64,000 nucleotides of DNA, taken from Streptomyces roseolilacinus (lineage in GTDB: Bacteria; Actinomycetota; Actinomycetes; Streptomycetales; Streptomycetaceae). This document shows positions 8,533 through 16,971 of this stretch, one piece after another. A program made the translations under genes and the position numbers. The notes under the pieces are model-generated. The model was given only the letters and a program-made list of their open reading frames with translations, made no database searches and had not been told where the DNA came from. The stretch spans positions 42,654 to 106,653 of the forward strand of contig NZ_BMSV01000007.1 in the NCBI RefSeq assembly GCF_014649335.1. The letters run 5' to 3'. Positions within the stretch are counted from its first letter, which is position 1. Every line of letters begins with the position of its first letter.

Positions 8533-9516
8533 ATGGCTGCCAAGAAATCGACCGACGACCCGCTCGCCTCCGTCACCCTCGCCGTGGGCCAGGAGGACCT
8601 GCTGCTGGACCGCGCCGTCCAGCAGGTGGTGGCGGCCGCACGGGCCGCCGACGCCGACACGGACGTGCGCGACCTGACCGCCGACCAGCTCCAGCCCGGC
8701 GGTCTGGCCGAGCTGACGAGCCCGTCGCTGTTCGCCGAGCGCAAGGTCCTGATCGTGCGCAACGCGCAGGACCTGTCAGCGGACACGGTCAAGGACGTCA
8801 AGGCGTACATCGCCGCGCCCGTGGAGGAGATCAGCCTCGTCCTCCTCCACCCGGGCGGCGCCAAGGGCAAGGGCCTGCTGGACGCGGCCCGCAAGGCGGG
8901 CGCGCGTGAGGTGGCGTGCCCCAAGACCACCAAGCCGGCGGAGCGCCTGACCTTCGTGCGGCAGGAGTTCCGGACGCTGGGGCGGTCGGCCACGCCGGAG
9001 GCGTGCCAGGCGCTCGTCGACGCGATCGGCAGTGACCTGCGGGAGCTCGCCAGCGCGGTCTCCCAGCTCACGGCGGACGTCGAGGGCACGATCGACGAGT
9101 CCGTCGTCGGCCGCTACTACACGGGCCGGGCCGAGGCGTCCAGCTTCAACGTCGCCGACCGCGCCGTGGAGGGGCGGACGGCCGAGGCCCTGGAGGCGCT
9201 GCGCTGGTCCCTCTCGACCGGGGTGGCGCCCGTACTGATCACCAGCGCCCTGGCGCAGGGCGTGCGGGCCATCGGCAAGCTCTCCTCCGCGCGGGGCGGG
9301 CGGCCCGCCGACCTCGCCCGCGAGCTGGGCATGCCGCCGTGGAAGATCGACCGCGTACGGCAGCAGATGCGCGGCTGGACGCCCGACGGCGTGGCCGTGG
9401 CCCTGCGGGCCGTCGCCGAGGCCGACGCGGGCGTCAAGGGCGGCGGTGACGACCCCGAGTACGCCCTGGAGAAGGCGGTGGTCGCCATCGCCCGGGCCGC
9501 CCGCTCCCGCCGCTGA
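8533..9516 (+). CDS. holA: DNA polymerase III delta subunit
   Basis: The 327-residue clamp-loader subunit that opens the beta sliding clamp during replication. The sequence LAVGQEDLLLDRAVQQVV near the N terminus is the typical actinobacterial opening. It continues with LFAERKVLIVRNAQDL, the central helical region, and the C-terminal clamp-loader collar domain containing LGMPPWKIDRVRQQMRGW. ATG 8533 is preferred (start MAAKKS); ATG at 8521 and GTG at 8530 are in frame alternatives and no clear ribosome binding site decides. It is transcribed toward rpsT, which is convergent, with about 690 bp between them. Confidence 0.93.
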   Translation: MAAKKSTDDPLASVTLAVGQEDLLLDRAVQQVVAAARAADADTDVRDLTADQLQPGGLAELTSPSLFAERKVLIVRNAQDLSADTVKDVKAYIAAPVEEISLVLLHPGGAKGKGLLDAARKAGAREVACPKTTKPAERLTFVRQEFRTLGRSATPEACQALVDAIGSDLRELASAVSQLTADVEGTIDESVVGRYYTGRAEASSFNVADRAVEGRTAEALEALRWSLSTGVAPVLITSALAQGVRAIGKLSSARGGRPADLARELGMPPWKIDRVRQQMRGWTPDGVAVALRAVAEADAGVKGGGDDPEYALEKAVVAIARAARSRR

Positions 9517-9733
9517 CCCGGCGTCCGACGAGCCCGCTCCGGGCCCCGTGGCGGTGTCCTCGCGTGGACGCCGCCCGTGGCGCCGTCCGCACCGCGGTCC
9601 CGGCACCCTACCCGGGACGGGCCGCCGGCTCCCACCCGCCCGGCTCCGACTCCGGCCCCGGGGACCGGCCGCACGCCTCGTCCGCGAGCGCCGACCACCA
9701 GCGTCGGCCGCGAGCCTCGCTCTCAAGCACCGG

Positions 9734-9874
9734 CCACGGACCCCGGCCCCGGGCATCGGCCGCGAACCCCGCCCATCCGGCTCGACCCCGGCCCCGGGGA
9801 CCGGCCGCCCAAGCGCCGACCACGGACCCCGGCCACGGACCCCGGCCACAGCAGAACCCAGCCACGGACCCCGG
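9734..9874 (+). repeat. Degenerate 13-bp repeat cluster (CCACGGACCCCGG)
   Basis: Four exact copies start at 9734, 9820, 9833 and 9862, two of them in tandem (9820 and 9833). Diverged copies fill the gaps. The cluster is intergenic. Confidence 0.75.
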
Positions 9875-9964
9875 CACGGCCGCAGGCCCCCCGTCCGCCG
9901 GGCCGAACCTCCGTCCGAGCGCCACGGCGCACGCCACCCCCGGCCGGACCTGCCCCCGGCACGC

Positions 9965-10012
9965 CGAAGGCCCCGGCCGCCGTCTGGGAAAGAACGGGGG
10001 CCGAGGCCTTCG
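9965..10012. terminator. Inverted repeat, probable bidirectional terminator
   Basis: Arms 9965-9978 (CGAAGGCCCCGGCC) and 9999-10012 (GGCCGAGGCCTTCG) pair over 14 positions with one G-T mismatch, with a 20-nt loop. No T tract follows, as is common for GC-rich actinobacterial hairpins. It lies between convergent holA and rpsT. Confidence 0.5.
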
Positions 10013-10025
10013 GGATGTTCCGGTT

Positions 10026-10067
10026 GAGCCCGTACCCGCGTGGCGAACGCAGGCCGCGTACGGGCTC
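10026..10067. repeat. Inverted repeat GAGCCCGTAC / GTACGGGCTC
   Basis: Perfect 10-bp arms at 10026-10035 and 10058-10067 with a 22-nt spacer that itself contains CGCG on both sides. It may be a second hairpin terminator in the holA/rpsT gap. Confidence 0.5.
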
Positions 10068-10176
10068 GGGGGTGCCGGTCGGGAGCGTGGTTGAGAGGGC
10101 CCGCTGGGTCCCTTCCGGCGATCAAGTCGTCCGGTCCGTCACCCCGGGGCACAAGCCCGTGGGGGTCCGGCCGGTT

Positions 10177-10195
10177 CCGGGGACGACGTCCCCGG
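10177..10195 (-). terminator. Hairpin just downstream of rpsT
   Basis: CCGGGGAC and GTCCCCGG form a perfect 8-bp stem with a 3-nt loop, beginning 13 nt past the rpsT stop codon on the minus strand. There is no T run. Confidence 0.5.
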
Positions 10196-10207
10196 GACTA
10201 CAGGAGC

Positions 10208-10474
10208 TCAGCCCTGCAGGGCGGCAAGCTTCGACGTCAGCGCCGACTTCTTGTTGGCGGCGGCGTTCTTGTGGATGACACCCTTGGAGACGGCCTTGTC
10301 CAGCTTGCGGGACGCCTCGCGAGTGGCCGCGGTGGCCTTCTCGACGTCGCCGGAGGCGGCGGCCTCACGGGCCTTGCGGATCGCGGTCTTGAGCGACGAC
10401 TTGACGGCCTTGTTGCGCAGGCGCGCCTTCTCGTTCGTCTTGTTCCGCTTGATCTGGGACTTGATGTTCGCCAC
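10208..10474 (-). CDS. rpsT: 30S ribosomal protein S20
   Basis: An 88-residue, Lys/Arg/Ala-rich helical protein that binds 16S rRNA early in 30S assembly. It starts ANIKSQIKRNKTNEKAR and contains the conserved KLDKAVSKGVIHKNAAANKK block. This length and composition are normal for S20. The start codon is GTG (10472-10474), with an AAAAGG ribosome binding site just upstream. It is monocistronic, divergent from lepA and convergent with holA. This is the usual neighbourhood in streptomycetes. Confidence 0.97.
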   Translation of the reverse strand: MANIKSQIKRNKTNEKARLRNKAVKSSLKTAIRKAREAAASGDVEKATAATREASRKLDKAVSKGVIHKNAAANKKSALTSKLAALQG

Positions 10475-10551
10475 GAAAGAGCCTTTTCAGGTTCGTAAGG
10501 ATTCCTCGATGTGTGCCACGCTGCTGAGAGGGCCACGAGACACAGCTGCCC

Positions 10552-10557
10552 AGGCTA
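10552..10557 (-). promoter_or_regulatory. -10 hexamer TAGCCT for rpsT
   Basis: Read on the minus strand, TAGCCT at 10557-10552 matches the streptomycete vegetative -10 (TAGRRT-like). It would give a 5' leader of about 70 nt for rpsT, long enough for S20-type autogenous control. No strong -35 is visible at 17-18 nt. Confidence 0.4.
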
Positions 10558-10692
10558 CCAGCAGCGCTTCGAGCGGCCCAAACCGAGCGCACGTCCCCGT
10601 CCGTGGGACGATGGAACCTACGTATCGATCCGACGTCGACCCGAGCAGAGACACCGGCGTACGCCCGGGCGTCTCGAGAATCAGGACCCTGC

Positions 10693-12561
10693 GTGCCCGC
10701 GACCCCTACCCACGTGCCCGAGCCGAGCCGTACCGACCCGGCACTGATCCGCAACTTCTGCATCATCGCGCACATCGACCACGGCAAGTCGACCCTTGCC
10801 GACCGGATGCTCCAGCTGACCGGTGTGGTCGAGCAGCGGCAGATGCGCGCTCAGTATCTCGACCGCATGGACATCGAGCGCGAGCGCGGCATCACCATCA
10901 AGTCCCAGGCGGTTCGTCTGCCCTGGGCGCCCACCGAGGGGGAGCTGCAGGGCAGGACCCACATCCTCAACATGATCGACACCCCGGGCCACGTGGACTT
11001 CACGTACGAGGTGTCGCGCTCCCTCGCCGCCTGCGAGGGCACCATCCTCCTCGTCGACGCGGCCCAGGGCATCGAGGCGCAGACCCTCGCCAACCTGTAC
11101 CTGGCGATGGAGAACGACCTCGCCATCGTCCCGGTCCTCAACAAGATCGACCTCCCGGCCGCCCAGCCGGAGAAGTTCGCCGAGGAGCTGGCGAACCTGG
11201 TCGGCTGCGAGCCCGACGACGTGATGCGGGTCTCGGCGAAGACGGGCCTGGGCGTCGAGGCGCTCCTCGACCGCGTCGTCAGGGACGTCCCGGCCCCGGT
11301 CGGTGTCGCCGACGCCCCCGCCCGCGCGATGATCTTCGACTCGGTCTACGACTCGTACCGCGGTGTCGTCACCTACGTCCGTGTCGTCGACGGCCAGCTC
11401 AACAAGCGCGAGCGCATCCGCATGATGTCGACCGGCGCCACCCACGAGCTGCTGGAGATCGGCACCAACTCGCCGGAGATGCTCGCCGCCGACGGCCTCG
11501 GCGTGGGCGAGGTGGGCTACCTGATCACCGGCGTGAAGGACGTCCGCCAGTCCAAGGTGGGTGACACGATCACCAGCCAGGCCAAGGGCGCCCAGGAGGC
11601 CCTCGGCGGCTACAAGGACCCCAAGCCGATGGTGTTCTCCGGCCTCTACCCGCTGGACGGCTCGGACTACCCGGAGCTGCGCGACGCCCTCGACAAGCTC
11701 CAGCTCAACGACGCCGCCCTGGTGTACGAGCCGGAGACCTCCGCGGCCCTCGGCTTCGGCTTCCGCGTGGGCTTCCTCGGCCTGCTCCACCTCGACGTGA
11801 TCCGCGAGCGCCTGGAGCGCGAGTTCGGCCTCGACCTGATCGCCACGGCGCCGAACGTGGTCTACCGGGTCGTCATGGAGGACGGCAGCGAGCACACCGT
11901 CACCAACCCGAGCGAGTTCCCCGAGGGCAAGATCAGCGAGGTGTACGAGCCGGTCGTGCGCGCCACGATCCTCGCGCCGTCCGAGTTCATCGGCTCCATC
12001 ATGGAGCTGTGCCAGACCCGCCGCGGCACCCTCCTCGGCATGGACTACCTCTCCGAGGACCGCGTCGAGATCCGCTACACGCTCCCCCTCGCGGAGATCG
12101 TCTTCGACTTCTTCGACCAGCTGAAGTCCAAGACCCGCGGCTACGCCTCGCTCGACTACGAGCCCACCGGCGAGCAGAGCAGCTCCCTGGTCAAGGTGGA
12201 CATCCTGCTCCACGGCGACAAGGTGGACGCCTTCTCGGCGATCACCCACAAGGACGCGGCGTACGCGTACGGCGTGCGGCTCGTCGCCAAGCTGCGCGAG
12301 CTCATCCCGCGGCAGGCGTTCGAGGTGCCCATCCAGGCCGCCATCGGCTCCCGGGTCATCGCCCGCGAGACGATCCGCGCCATCCGCAAGGACGTCCTCG
12401 CCAAGTGCTACGGCGGTGACATCTCCCGCAAGCGGAAGCTGCTGGAGAAGCAGAAGGAAGGCAAGAAGCGGATGAAGATGGTCGGCTCCGTGGAGGTCCC
12501 GCAGGAGGCCTTCATCGCGGTGCTGTCCAGCGACGAGTCCGGGGGCAAGGGCAAGAAGTAG
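10693..12561 (+). CDS. lepA: Elongation factor 4 (back-translocating GTPase LepA)
   Basis: A 622-residue translational GTPase that acts on stalled or mis-translocated ribosomes. G1 motif AHIDHGKS is at residues 26-33, followed by the switch region RERGITIKSQAVRL, DTPGHVDF (G3) and NKIDLP (G4). The C-terminal half has the LepA-specific domain ending in the Lys-rich KRKLLEKQKEGKKRMKMVG segment. GTG 10693 is chosen because AGGAC lies at 10683-10687 and because the preceding codons do not look like family sequence. It is followed by a strong terminator at 12616-12657. Confidence 0.97.
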   Translation: MPATPTHVPEPSRTDPALIRNFCIIAHIDHGKSTLADRMLQLTGVVEQRQMRAQYLDRMDIERERGITIKSQAVRLPWAPTEGELQGRTHILNMIDTPGHVDFTYEVSRSLAACEGTILLVDAAQGIEAQTLANLYLAMENDLAIVPVLNKIDLPAAQPEKFAEELANLVGCEPDDVMRVSAKTGLGVEALLDRVVRDVPAPVGVADAPARAMIFDSVYDSYRGVVTYVRVVDGQLNKRERIRMMSTGATHELLEIGTNSPEMLAADGLGVGEVGYLITGVKDVRQSKVGDTITSQAKGAQEALGGYKDPKPMVFSGLYPLDGSDYPELRDALDKLQLNDAALVYEPETSAALGFGFRVGFLGLLHLDVIRERLEREFGLDLIATAPNVVYRVVMEDGSEHTVTNPSEFPEGKISEVYEPVVRATILAPSEFIGSIMELCQTRRGTLLGMDYLSEDRVEIRYTLPLAEIVFDFFDQLKSKTRGYASLDYEPTGEQSSSLVKVDILLHGDKVDAFSAITHKDAAYAYGVRLVAKLRELIPRQAFEVPIQAAIGSRVIARETIRAIRKDVLAKCYGGDISRKRKLLEKQKEGKKRMKMVGSVEVPQEAFIAVLSSDESGGKGKK

Positions 12562-12615
12562 GTCCCGACGCCCCAGCCGCTCTCCCGGGTCGCCCACCTC
12601 GGTGATCCGCTGCAC

Positions 12616-12657
12616 GGAGGCGCCCGTTCGGATGACGGACGGGCGCCTCCGCCTTTT
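12616..12657 (+). terminator. Rho-independent terminator of lepA
   Basis: A perfect 12-bp stem (12616-12627 GGAGGCGCCCGT with 12639-12650 ACGGGCGCCTCC), an 11-nt loop, then GCCTTTT. One of the clearest terminators in the window. Confidence 0.85.
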
Positions 12658-12735
12658 CACGAAGGGCCCACAGTCGTTATGAAGCGGGTATGAAGCACGC
12701 GTCCACAGCCCCTTACGCAGCGGACGACGGCGCTT

Positions 12736-12771
12736 TACCCTGATCCCGCTCGGTGGTTACTCGCGAGTTAA
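12736..12771 (+). promoter_or_regulatory. -10 element and palindromic operator of the acyl-CoA synthetase gene
   Basis: TACCCT at 12736-12741 is a plausible -10. About 15 bp downstream lies the palindrome TTACTCGCGAGTTAA (12757-12771) with the perfect core ACTCGCGAGT (12759-12768). A perfect palindrome just downstream of a -10 is a typical repressor position; the TTACT...AGTTA form resembles TetR-type operators at actinobacterial fatty-acid genes, but I cannot name the regulator. Confidence 0.5.
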
Positions 12772-12860
12772 ACAACCAGCCGTTGACCCGCTTTTCCCGC
12801 AGCAGTGAAGTGCCCGCGCGCCGCGCGTGCGGCATCTGCCAGGCCCGCCGGAGGACGCCC

Positions 12861-14750
12861 GTGAGCGACACACAGACCCAGATCGAGAACCGCCCGCCCT
12901 CCGTGGCGAGCCTCTTCCTCGAGCGGGTGGCGAAGACCCCGGACGCGGAGGCGTACCGCTACCCGGTGCCGTCCCCGGCCGGCCAGGGGCCCGACGACTG
13001 GAAGTCGCTCAGCTGGGCCCAGGCCGCGGAGCGCGTGTACGCGATCGCCGCCGGGCTCGTCGACCTCGGCGTCCGGCCCGAGGAGCGCGTCGCCCTCGCC
13101 TCCGCCACGCGCGTCGAGTGGATCCTGTGCGACCTGGGCGTCATGTGCGCCGGGGCCGCCACGACCACCGTCTACCCGCAGACCAACGCCGAGGAGTCCG
13201 CGTACATCCTCGCCGACTCCGAGAGCCGCGTCCTGATCGCCGAGGACGCCGCCCAGCTCGCGAAGGCCCGGGAGCGCCGTGCCGACCTGCCGGAACTCCG
13301 CCACGTCGTGGTGATCGACGCCGCCTCGGCGGTGCCCGCCGACGGCGACCCGGACGGCTGGGTGCTGTCCCTCGCGGACCTGGAGGAGCGCGGCAGGGCG
13401 TACCTGGAGAAGCACCCCGACGCGGTCCGGGAGCGGATCGAGGTGATCACCGCCGACCAGCTCGCCACCCTCATCTACACCTCCGGCACCACGGGCCGCC
13501 CCAAGGGCGTGCGCCTCCCGCACGACAACTGGTCGTACATGGCGAAGGCCATCGGCGCGACCGGCCTGATCCGCGACGACGACGTGCAGTACCTGTGGCT
13601 GCCGCTCGCCCACGTCTTCGGCAAGGTGCTGACCTCCGGGCAGATCGAGGTCGGCCACGTCACCGCCGTCGACGGCCGCATCGACAAGATCATCGAGAAC
13701 CTGCCGGTCGTCCAGCCGACGTACATGGCGGCCGTGCCCCGCATCTTCGAGAAGGTCTACAACGGCGTCGCCGCGAAGGCCCGCGCCGGCGGCCCCGCCA
13801 AGTACCGGATCTTCCAGTGGGCGGCCGGCGTCGCCCGCGACCACGCCAAGGCCACCCAGGACAGCTTCCGCCGCACCGGCCGGGCGAAGGCGCCCCTGGG
13901 CCTCGCCGCGAAGCACCGGGTCGCGGACGCGCTCGTGTACTCCAAGCTGCGCGCGGCGTTCGGCGGGCGGCTGCGCGCCGCCGTGTCCGGCTCCGTCGCA
14001 CTCGCCCCGGAGATCGGCTACTTCTTCTCCGGCGCCGGCATCCACATCCTGGAGGGGTACGGCCTGACGGAGTCGTCCGCCGCCTCCTTCGTGAACCCGG
14101 GCGAGGCGTACCGCACCGGCACGGTCGGCAAGCCGCTGCCCGGCTGCGAGGTGCGCATCGCGGAGGACGGCGAGATCCTGCTGCGCGGCCCCGGCATCAT
14201 GGAGGGCTACCACAAGCTGCCCGAGAAGACCGCCGAGGTGCTGGAGCCGGACGGCTGGTTCCACACCGGGGACATCGGCGAACTGTCCGCCGACGGCTAC
14301 CTGAGGATCACCGACCGGAAGAAGGACCTGTTCAAGACGTCCGGCGGCAAGTACGTCGCGCCGACTGAGGTCGAGGGCCACTTCAAGGCGCTGTGCCCGT
14401 TCGTCTCCAACATCGTCGTCCTCGGCGCCGACCGGAACTACTGCAGCGCGCTCATCGCGCTCGACGAGGCGGCGCTGCAGGGCTGGGCGCAGGAGCGGGG
14501 CCTCGGCGGCCGGCCGTACGCCGAGCTGGTCGCGACGCGGCAGGTCGAGGACATGGTCCAGGGGTACGTGGACCGGCTCAACGCGGGACTGCAGCGCTGG
14601 CAGACGATCAAGAAGTTCCGGCTGCTGCCGCGCGACCTCGACGTGGAGCACGGCGAGCTGACCCCGAGCCTCAAGCTGAAGCGGCCCGTGGTGGAGCGCG
14701 AGTACAAGGGCCTCATCGAGGAGATGTACGAGGGCGCCCGCGAGGCCTGA
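12861..14750 (+). CDS. Long-chain acyl-CoA synthetase (AMP-binding family)
   Basis: A 629-residue adenylate-forming enzyme that activates a fatty acid with ATP and joins it to CoA. Motif A5-type phosphate loop LIYTSGTTGRPKGV lies near residue 205, YGLTESSAAS near 395, WFHTGDIGE near 460, and the hinge/lysine region ITDRKKDLFKTSGGKYVAP follows. The length and the FACL-type insertion (RRTGRAKAPLGLAAKHRVAD) match long-chain enzymes more than acetyl-CoA synthetases. GTG 12861 has GGAGG at 12850-12854, a good 6-nt spacing. No signal or membrane segment; probably cytoplasmic or peripherally membrane-bound. An operator-like palindrome upstream suggests lipid-responsive control, which is inference. 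Confidence 0.93.
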   Translation: MSDTQTQIENRPPSVASLFLERVAKTPDAEAYRYPVPSPAGQGPDDWKSLSWAQAAERVYAIAAGLVDLGVRPEERVALASATRVEWILCDLGVMCAGAATTTVYPQTNAEESAYILADSESRVLIAEDAAQLAKARERRADLPELRHVVVIDAASAVPADGDPDGWVLSLADLEERGRAYLEKHPDAVRERIEVITADQLATLIYTSGTTGRPKGVRLPHDNWSYMAKAIGATGLIRDDDVQYLWLPLAHVFGKVLTSGQIEVGHVTAVDGRIDKIIENLPVVQPTYMAAVPRIFEKVYNGVAAKARAGGPAKYRIFQWAAGVARDHAKATQDSFRRTGRAKAPLGLAAKHRVADALVYSKLRAAFGGRLRAAVSGSVALAPEIGYFFSGAGIHILEGYGLTESSAASFVNPGEAYRTGTVGKPLPGCEVRIAEDGEILLRGPGIMEGYHKLPEKTAEVLEPDGWFHTGDIGELSADGYLRITDRKKDLFKTSGGKYVAPTEVEGHFKALCPFVSNIVVLGADRNYCSALIALDEAALQGWAQERGLGGRPYAELVATRQVEDMVQGYVDRLNAGLQRWQTIKKFRLLPRDLDVEHGELTPSLKLKRPVVEREYKGLIEEMYEGAREA

Positions 14751-14774
14751 CCGCCGCGGGCACCGCACCGGCCG

Positions 14775-14818
14775 CCCGTACGGCGCCCGCACCGACCGGC
14801 CCGTACGGCGCCCGCACC
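14775..14818 (+). repeat. 19-bp direct repeat, two copies
   Basis: CCCGTACGGCGCCCGCACC occurs exactly at 14775-14793 and 14800-14818 (period 25) in the 168-bp gap before hemW. No gene is present there. Confidence 0.8.
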
Positions 14819-14905
14819 ACCGGCCGGCACACCCGCCCGCACACCGGCCGGCCGCCGTCCGTCCGCCCGTCCGTCACCGCCGCGCCGCACACCGCGGCGG
14901 TGACG

Positions 14906-14911
14906 GACAAT
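14906..14911 (+). promoter_or_regulatory. -10-like GACAAT upstream of hemW
   Basis: GACAAT ends 8 nt before the ATG at 14919. The identical hexamer at the same distance precedes recO and dus, suggesting a leaderless promoter type. Confidence 0.35.
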
Positions 14912-14918
14912 GGACCCC

Positions 14919-16151
14919 ATGCCTTCCGTACTGCCCGATGGTGAGCCCGTGCCCGAGGACGGGTCCCTGCCCCCGTCCGCCCTCGACGGGCGCGCGGAGC
15001 GGCCGCTCGGGTTCTACCTGCACGTGCCGTACTGCGCGACCCGCTGCGGCTACTGCGACTTCAACACCTACACCGCCACCGAGCTGCGCGGCTCCGGCGG
15101 CGTCCTCGCCTCCCGCGACAACTACGCGGCGACCCTCGCCGACGAGGTCCGGCTCGCCCGCAAGGTCCTCGGCGACGACCCCCGCCCCGTGCGGACGGTC
15201 TTCGTCGGCGGCGGCACGCCCACGCTGCTCGCCGCGGAGGACCTCGTCCGCATGCTCGGCGCCGTCCGGGACGAGTTCGGCCTCGCGGACGACGCCGAGA
15301 TCACCACGGAGGCCAACCCGGAGTCCGTCGACCCGGCATACCTGGCCGCGCTCCGCGAGGGCGGCTTCAACCGGATCTCCTTCGGCATGCAGAGCGCCCG
15401 GCGGCACGTCCTGAAGGTCCTCGACCGCACCCACACCCCCGGCCGTCCCGAGGCGTGCGTCGCCGAGGCCCGCGCCGCCGGCTTCGACCACGTCAACCTC
15501 GACCTGATCTACGGCACCCCCGGCGAGAGCGACGACGACTGGCGGGCCTCCCTCGACGCCGCGATCGGCGCCGGCCCCGACCACGTCTCCGCGTACGCGC
15601 TGATCGTCGAGGAGGGCACCGGGCTCGCCCGCCGCATCCGGCGCGGCGAGGTGCCGATGACCGACGACGACGTGCACGCCGACCGGTACCTGATCGCGGA
15701 CTCCGTCCTCGCCGAGGCCGGGTTCCACTGGTACGAGGTGTCGAACTGGGCCGCCTCCGAGGCGGGCCGCTGCCTCCACAACGAGCTGTACTGGCGCGGC
15801 GCCGACTGGTGGGGCGCCGGGCCCGGCGCGCACAGCCACGTCGGCGGCGTCCGCTGGTGGAACGTGAAGCACCCCGGCGCCTACGCCGCCGCCCTCGCGG
15901 AGGGCCGTTCCCCGGGCGCCGGCCGGGAGGTCCTGACGGAGGAGGACCGCCGCGTGGAGCGCGTCCTGCTGGAGCTGCGGCTCCGGGACGGCATCCCCCT
16001 GTCGCTGCTGCGCCCGGCGGGCCTGTCCGCGGCGGAGCGCGCGGCGGGGGAGGGGCTCCTGGAGACGGGCCCCTACGCCGAGGGCCGCGCCGTCCTCACC
16101 CTGCGCGGCCGGCTGCTCGCCGACGCCGTCGTGCGGGACCTGGTGGACTGA
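14919..16151 (+). CDS. hemW: Radical SAM heme chaperone HemW (HemN-like)
   Basis: A 410-residue radical-SAM protein. The 4Fe-4S binding motif is YCATRCGYCDF near residue 45 (CX3CX2C), preceded by GFYLHVPYC. Other family blocks are TVFVGGGTPTLL, EANPESVDP, GGFNRISFGMQS and HVSAYALIVEEGT. It resembles HemW rather than the oxygen-independent coproporphyrinogen oxidase HemN, so a heme-binding/transfer role is more likely than the oxidase activity often annotated. ATG 14919 (start PSVLPDG) is chosen over ATG 14910 from family similarity and from the GACAAT hexamer. The stop codon is only 3 bp from the stop of the convergent DUF3097 gene. Confidence 0.92.
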   Translation: MPSVLPDGEPVPEDGSLPPSALDGRAERPLGFYLHVPYCATRCGYCDFNTYTATELRGSGGVLASRDNYAATLADEVRLARKVLGDDPRPVRTVFVGGGTPTLLAAEDLVRMLGAVRDEFGLADDAEITTEANPESVDPAYLAALREGGFNRISFGMQSARRHVLKVLDRTHTPGRPEACVAEARAAGFDHVNLDLIYGTPGESDDDWRASLDAAIGAGPDHVSAYALIVEEGTGLARRIRRGEVPMTDDDVHADRYLIADSVLAEAGFHWYEVSNWAASEAGRCLHNELYWRGADWWGAGPGAHSHVGGVRWWNVKHPGAYAAALAEGRSPGAGREVLTEEDRRVERVLLELRLRDGIPLSLLRPAGLSAAERAAGEGLLETGPYAEGRAVLTLRGRLLADAVVRDLVD

Positions 16152-16154
16152 GCG

Positions 16155-16961
16155 CTACGCCGGGGCCGTCACCCAGTCGATCAGCTCCTCGACCCGGCCC
16201 AGCAGCGCCGGCTCCAGGTCCCGGTACGACCGGACCCGGCCCAGGACGTGGCGCCAGGCCGCGCCGGTGTTCTCCGGCCAGCCCAGGGCCCGGCACACGC
16301 CCGTCTTCCAGTCCTGGCCGTGCGGCACGGCCGGCCAGGCCGGGATGCCCAGCGACGACGGCTTCACCGCCTGCCACACGTCGACGTACGGGTGCCCCAC
16401 CACCAGGACGTGCGGGTCCGTGACCGACGCGGCGATCCGCGACTCCTTCGACCCCGGCACCAGGTGGTCCACCAGCACCCCGAGCCGGGCGTCCGGGCCG
16501 GGTCGGAAGTCGCGGACGATCGCCGGCAGGTCGTCGACGCCCTCCAGGTACTCCACGACGACGCCCTCGATGCGCAGGTCGTCGCCCCACACCTTCTCCA
16601 CCAGCTCGGCGTCGTGGCGGCCCTCCACGTAGATCCGCCCCGCCCGCGCCACCCGGGCCCGCGCGCCCGGCACGGCGACCGACCCGGACGCCGTACGGGA
16701 CGGCCGCGCCGGCGCGGGGGCGGCCGGGCGGACCAGGGTCACCGCGCGGCCCTCCAGCAGGAAGCCGCGCGGGACGAGCGGGAAGACCCGGTGCCTGCCG
16801 AACCGGTCCTCCAGCGTCACCGCGCCCGCCTCGCACCGCACCACCGCCCCGCAGAACCCGGTGCCGGCCTCCTCGACCACCAGGTCCGGCTCGGCGGGCA
16901 CCTCCGGCACGGGGGCCTGCTTCTTCCACCGAGGGGTCAGATCCGGGTCGTAGGCACGCAT
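16155..16961 (-). CDS. DUF3097 family protein with TOPRIM-like motifs
   Basis: A 268-residue cytoplasmic protein of the actinobacterial DUF3097 family, recognised from RAYDPDLTPRWKK at the start and GHPYVDVWQAVKP in the C-terminal half. The central region has YVEGRHDAELVEKVWG followed about 50 residues later by LGVLVDHLVPGSKE; this Glu...Asp arrangement resembles the TOPRIM fold of RNase M5 and DnaG-type proteins. The TOPRIM reading is inference. The CAT at 16959-16961 is used as start because family members begin MRAYDPDLTP; an extension to 17003 is in frame but unlikely. The stop codon lies 3 bp from the hemW stop. The next gene upstream (MBL) is in the same direction with a 10-bp gap. Confidence 0.85.
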   Translation of the reverse strand: MRAYDPDLTPRWKKQAPVPEVPAEPDLVVEEAGTGFCGAVVRCEAGAVTLEDRFGRHRVFPLVPRGFLLEGRAVTLVRPAAPAPARPSRTASGSVAVPGARARVARAGRIYVEGRHDAELVEKVWGDDLRIEGVVVEYLEGVDDLPAIVRDFRPGPDARLGVLVDHLVPGSKESRIAASVTDPHVLVVGHPYVDVWQAVKPSSLGIPAWPAVPHGQDWKTGVCRALGWPENTGAAWRHVLGRVRSYRDLEPALLGRVEELIDWVTAPA

Positions 16962-16971
16962 GCGCCAGACG

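Larger units (their letters stand above)
9517..10207. other. Long repeat-rich intergenic region between holA and rpsT
   Basis: About 690 bp with no supportable gene. It is rich in degenerate Pro-codon-like repeats: the 13-mer CCACGGACCCCGG occurs exactly at 9734, 9820, 9833 and 9862, with many near copies between 9600 and 9900. The right part contains three inverted repeats (9965-10012, 10026-10067, 10177-10195). Open frames here have biased composition in all frames and no start or ribosome binding site context. Confidence 0.7.

Noticed and set aside
9577..10278. Pro/Arg-rich open frames in the holA/rpsT gap
   Set aside because: Composition follows the DNA repeats, no ribosome binding site or codon-position bias supports them, and one runs into rpsT antisense.
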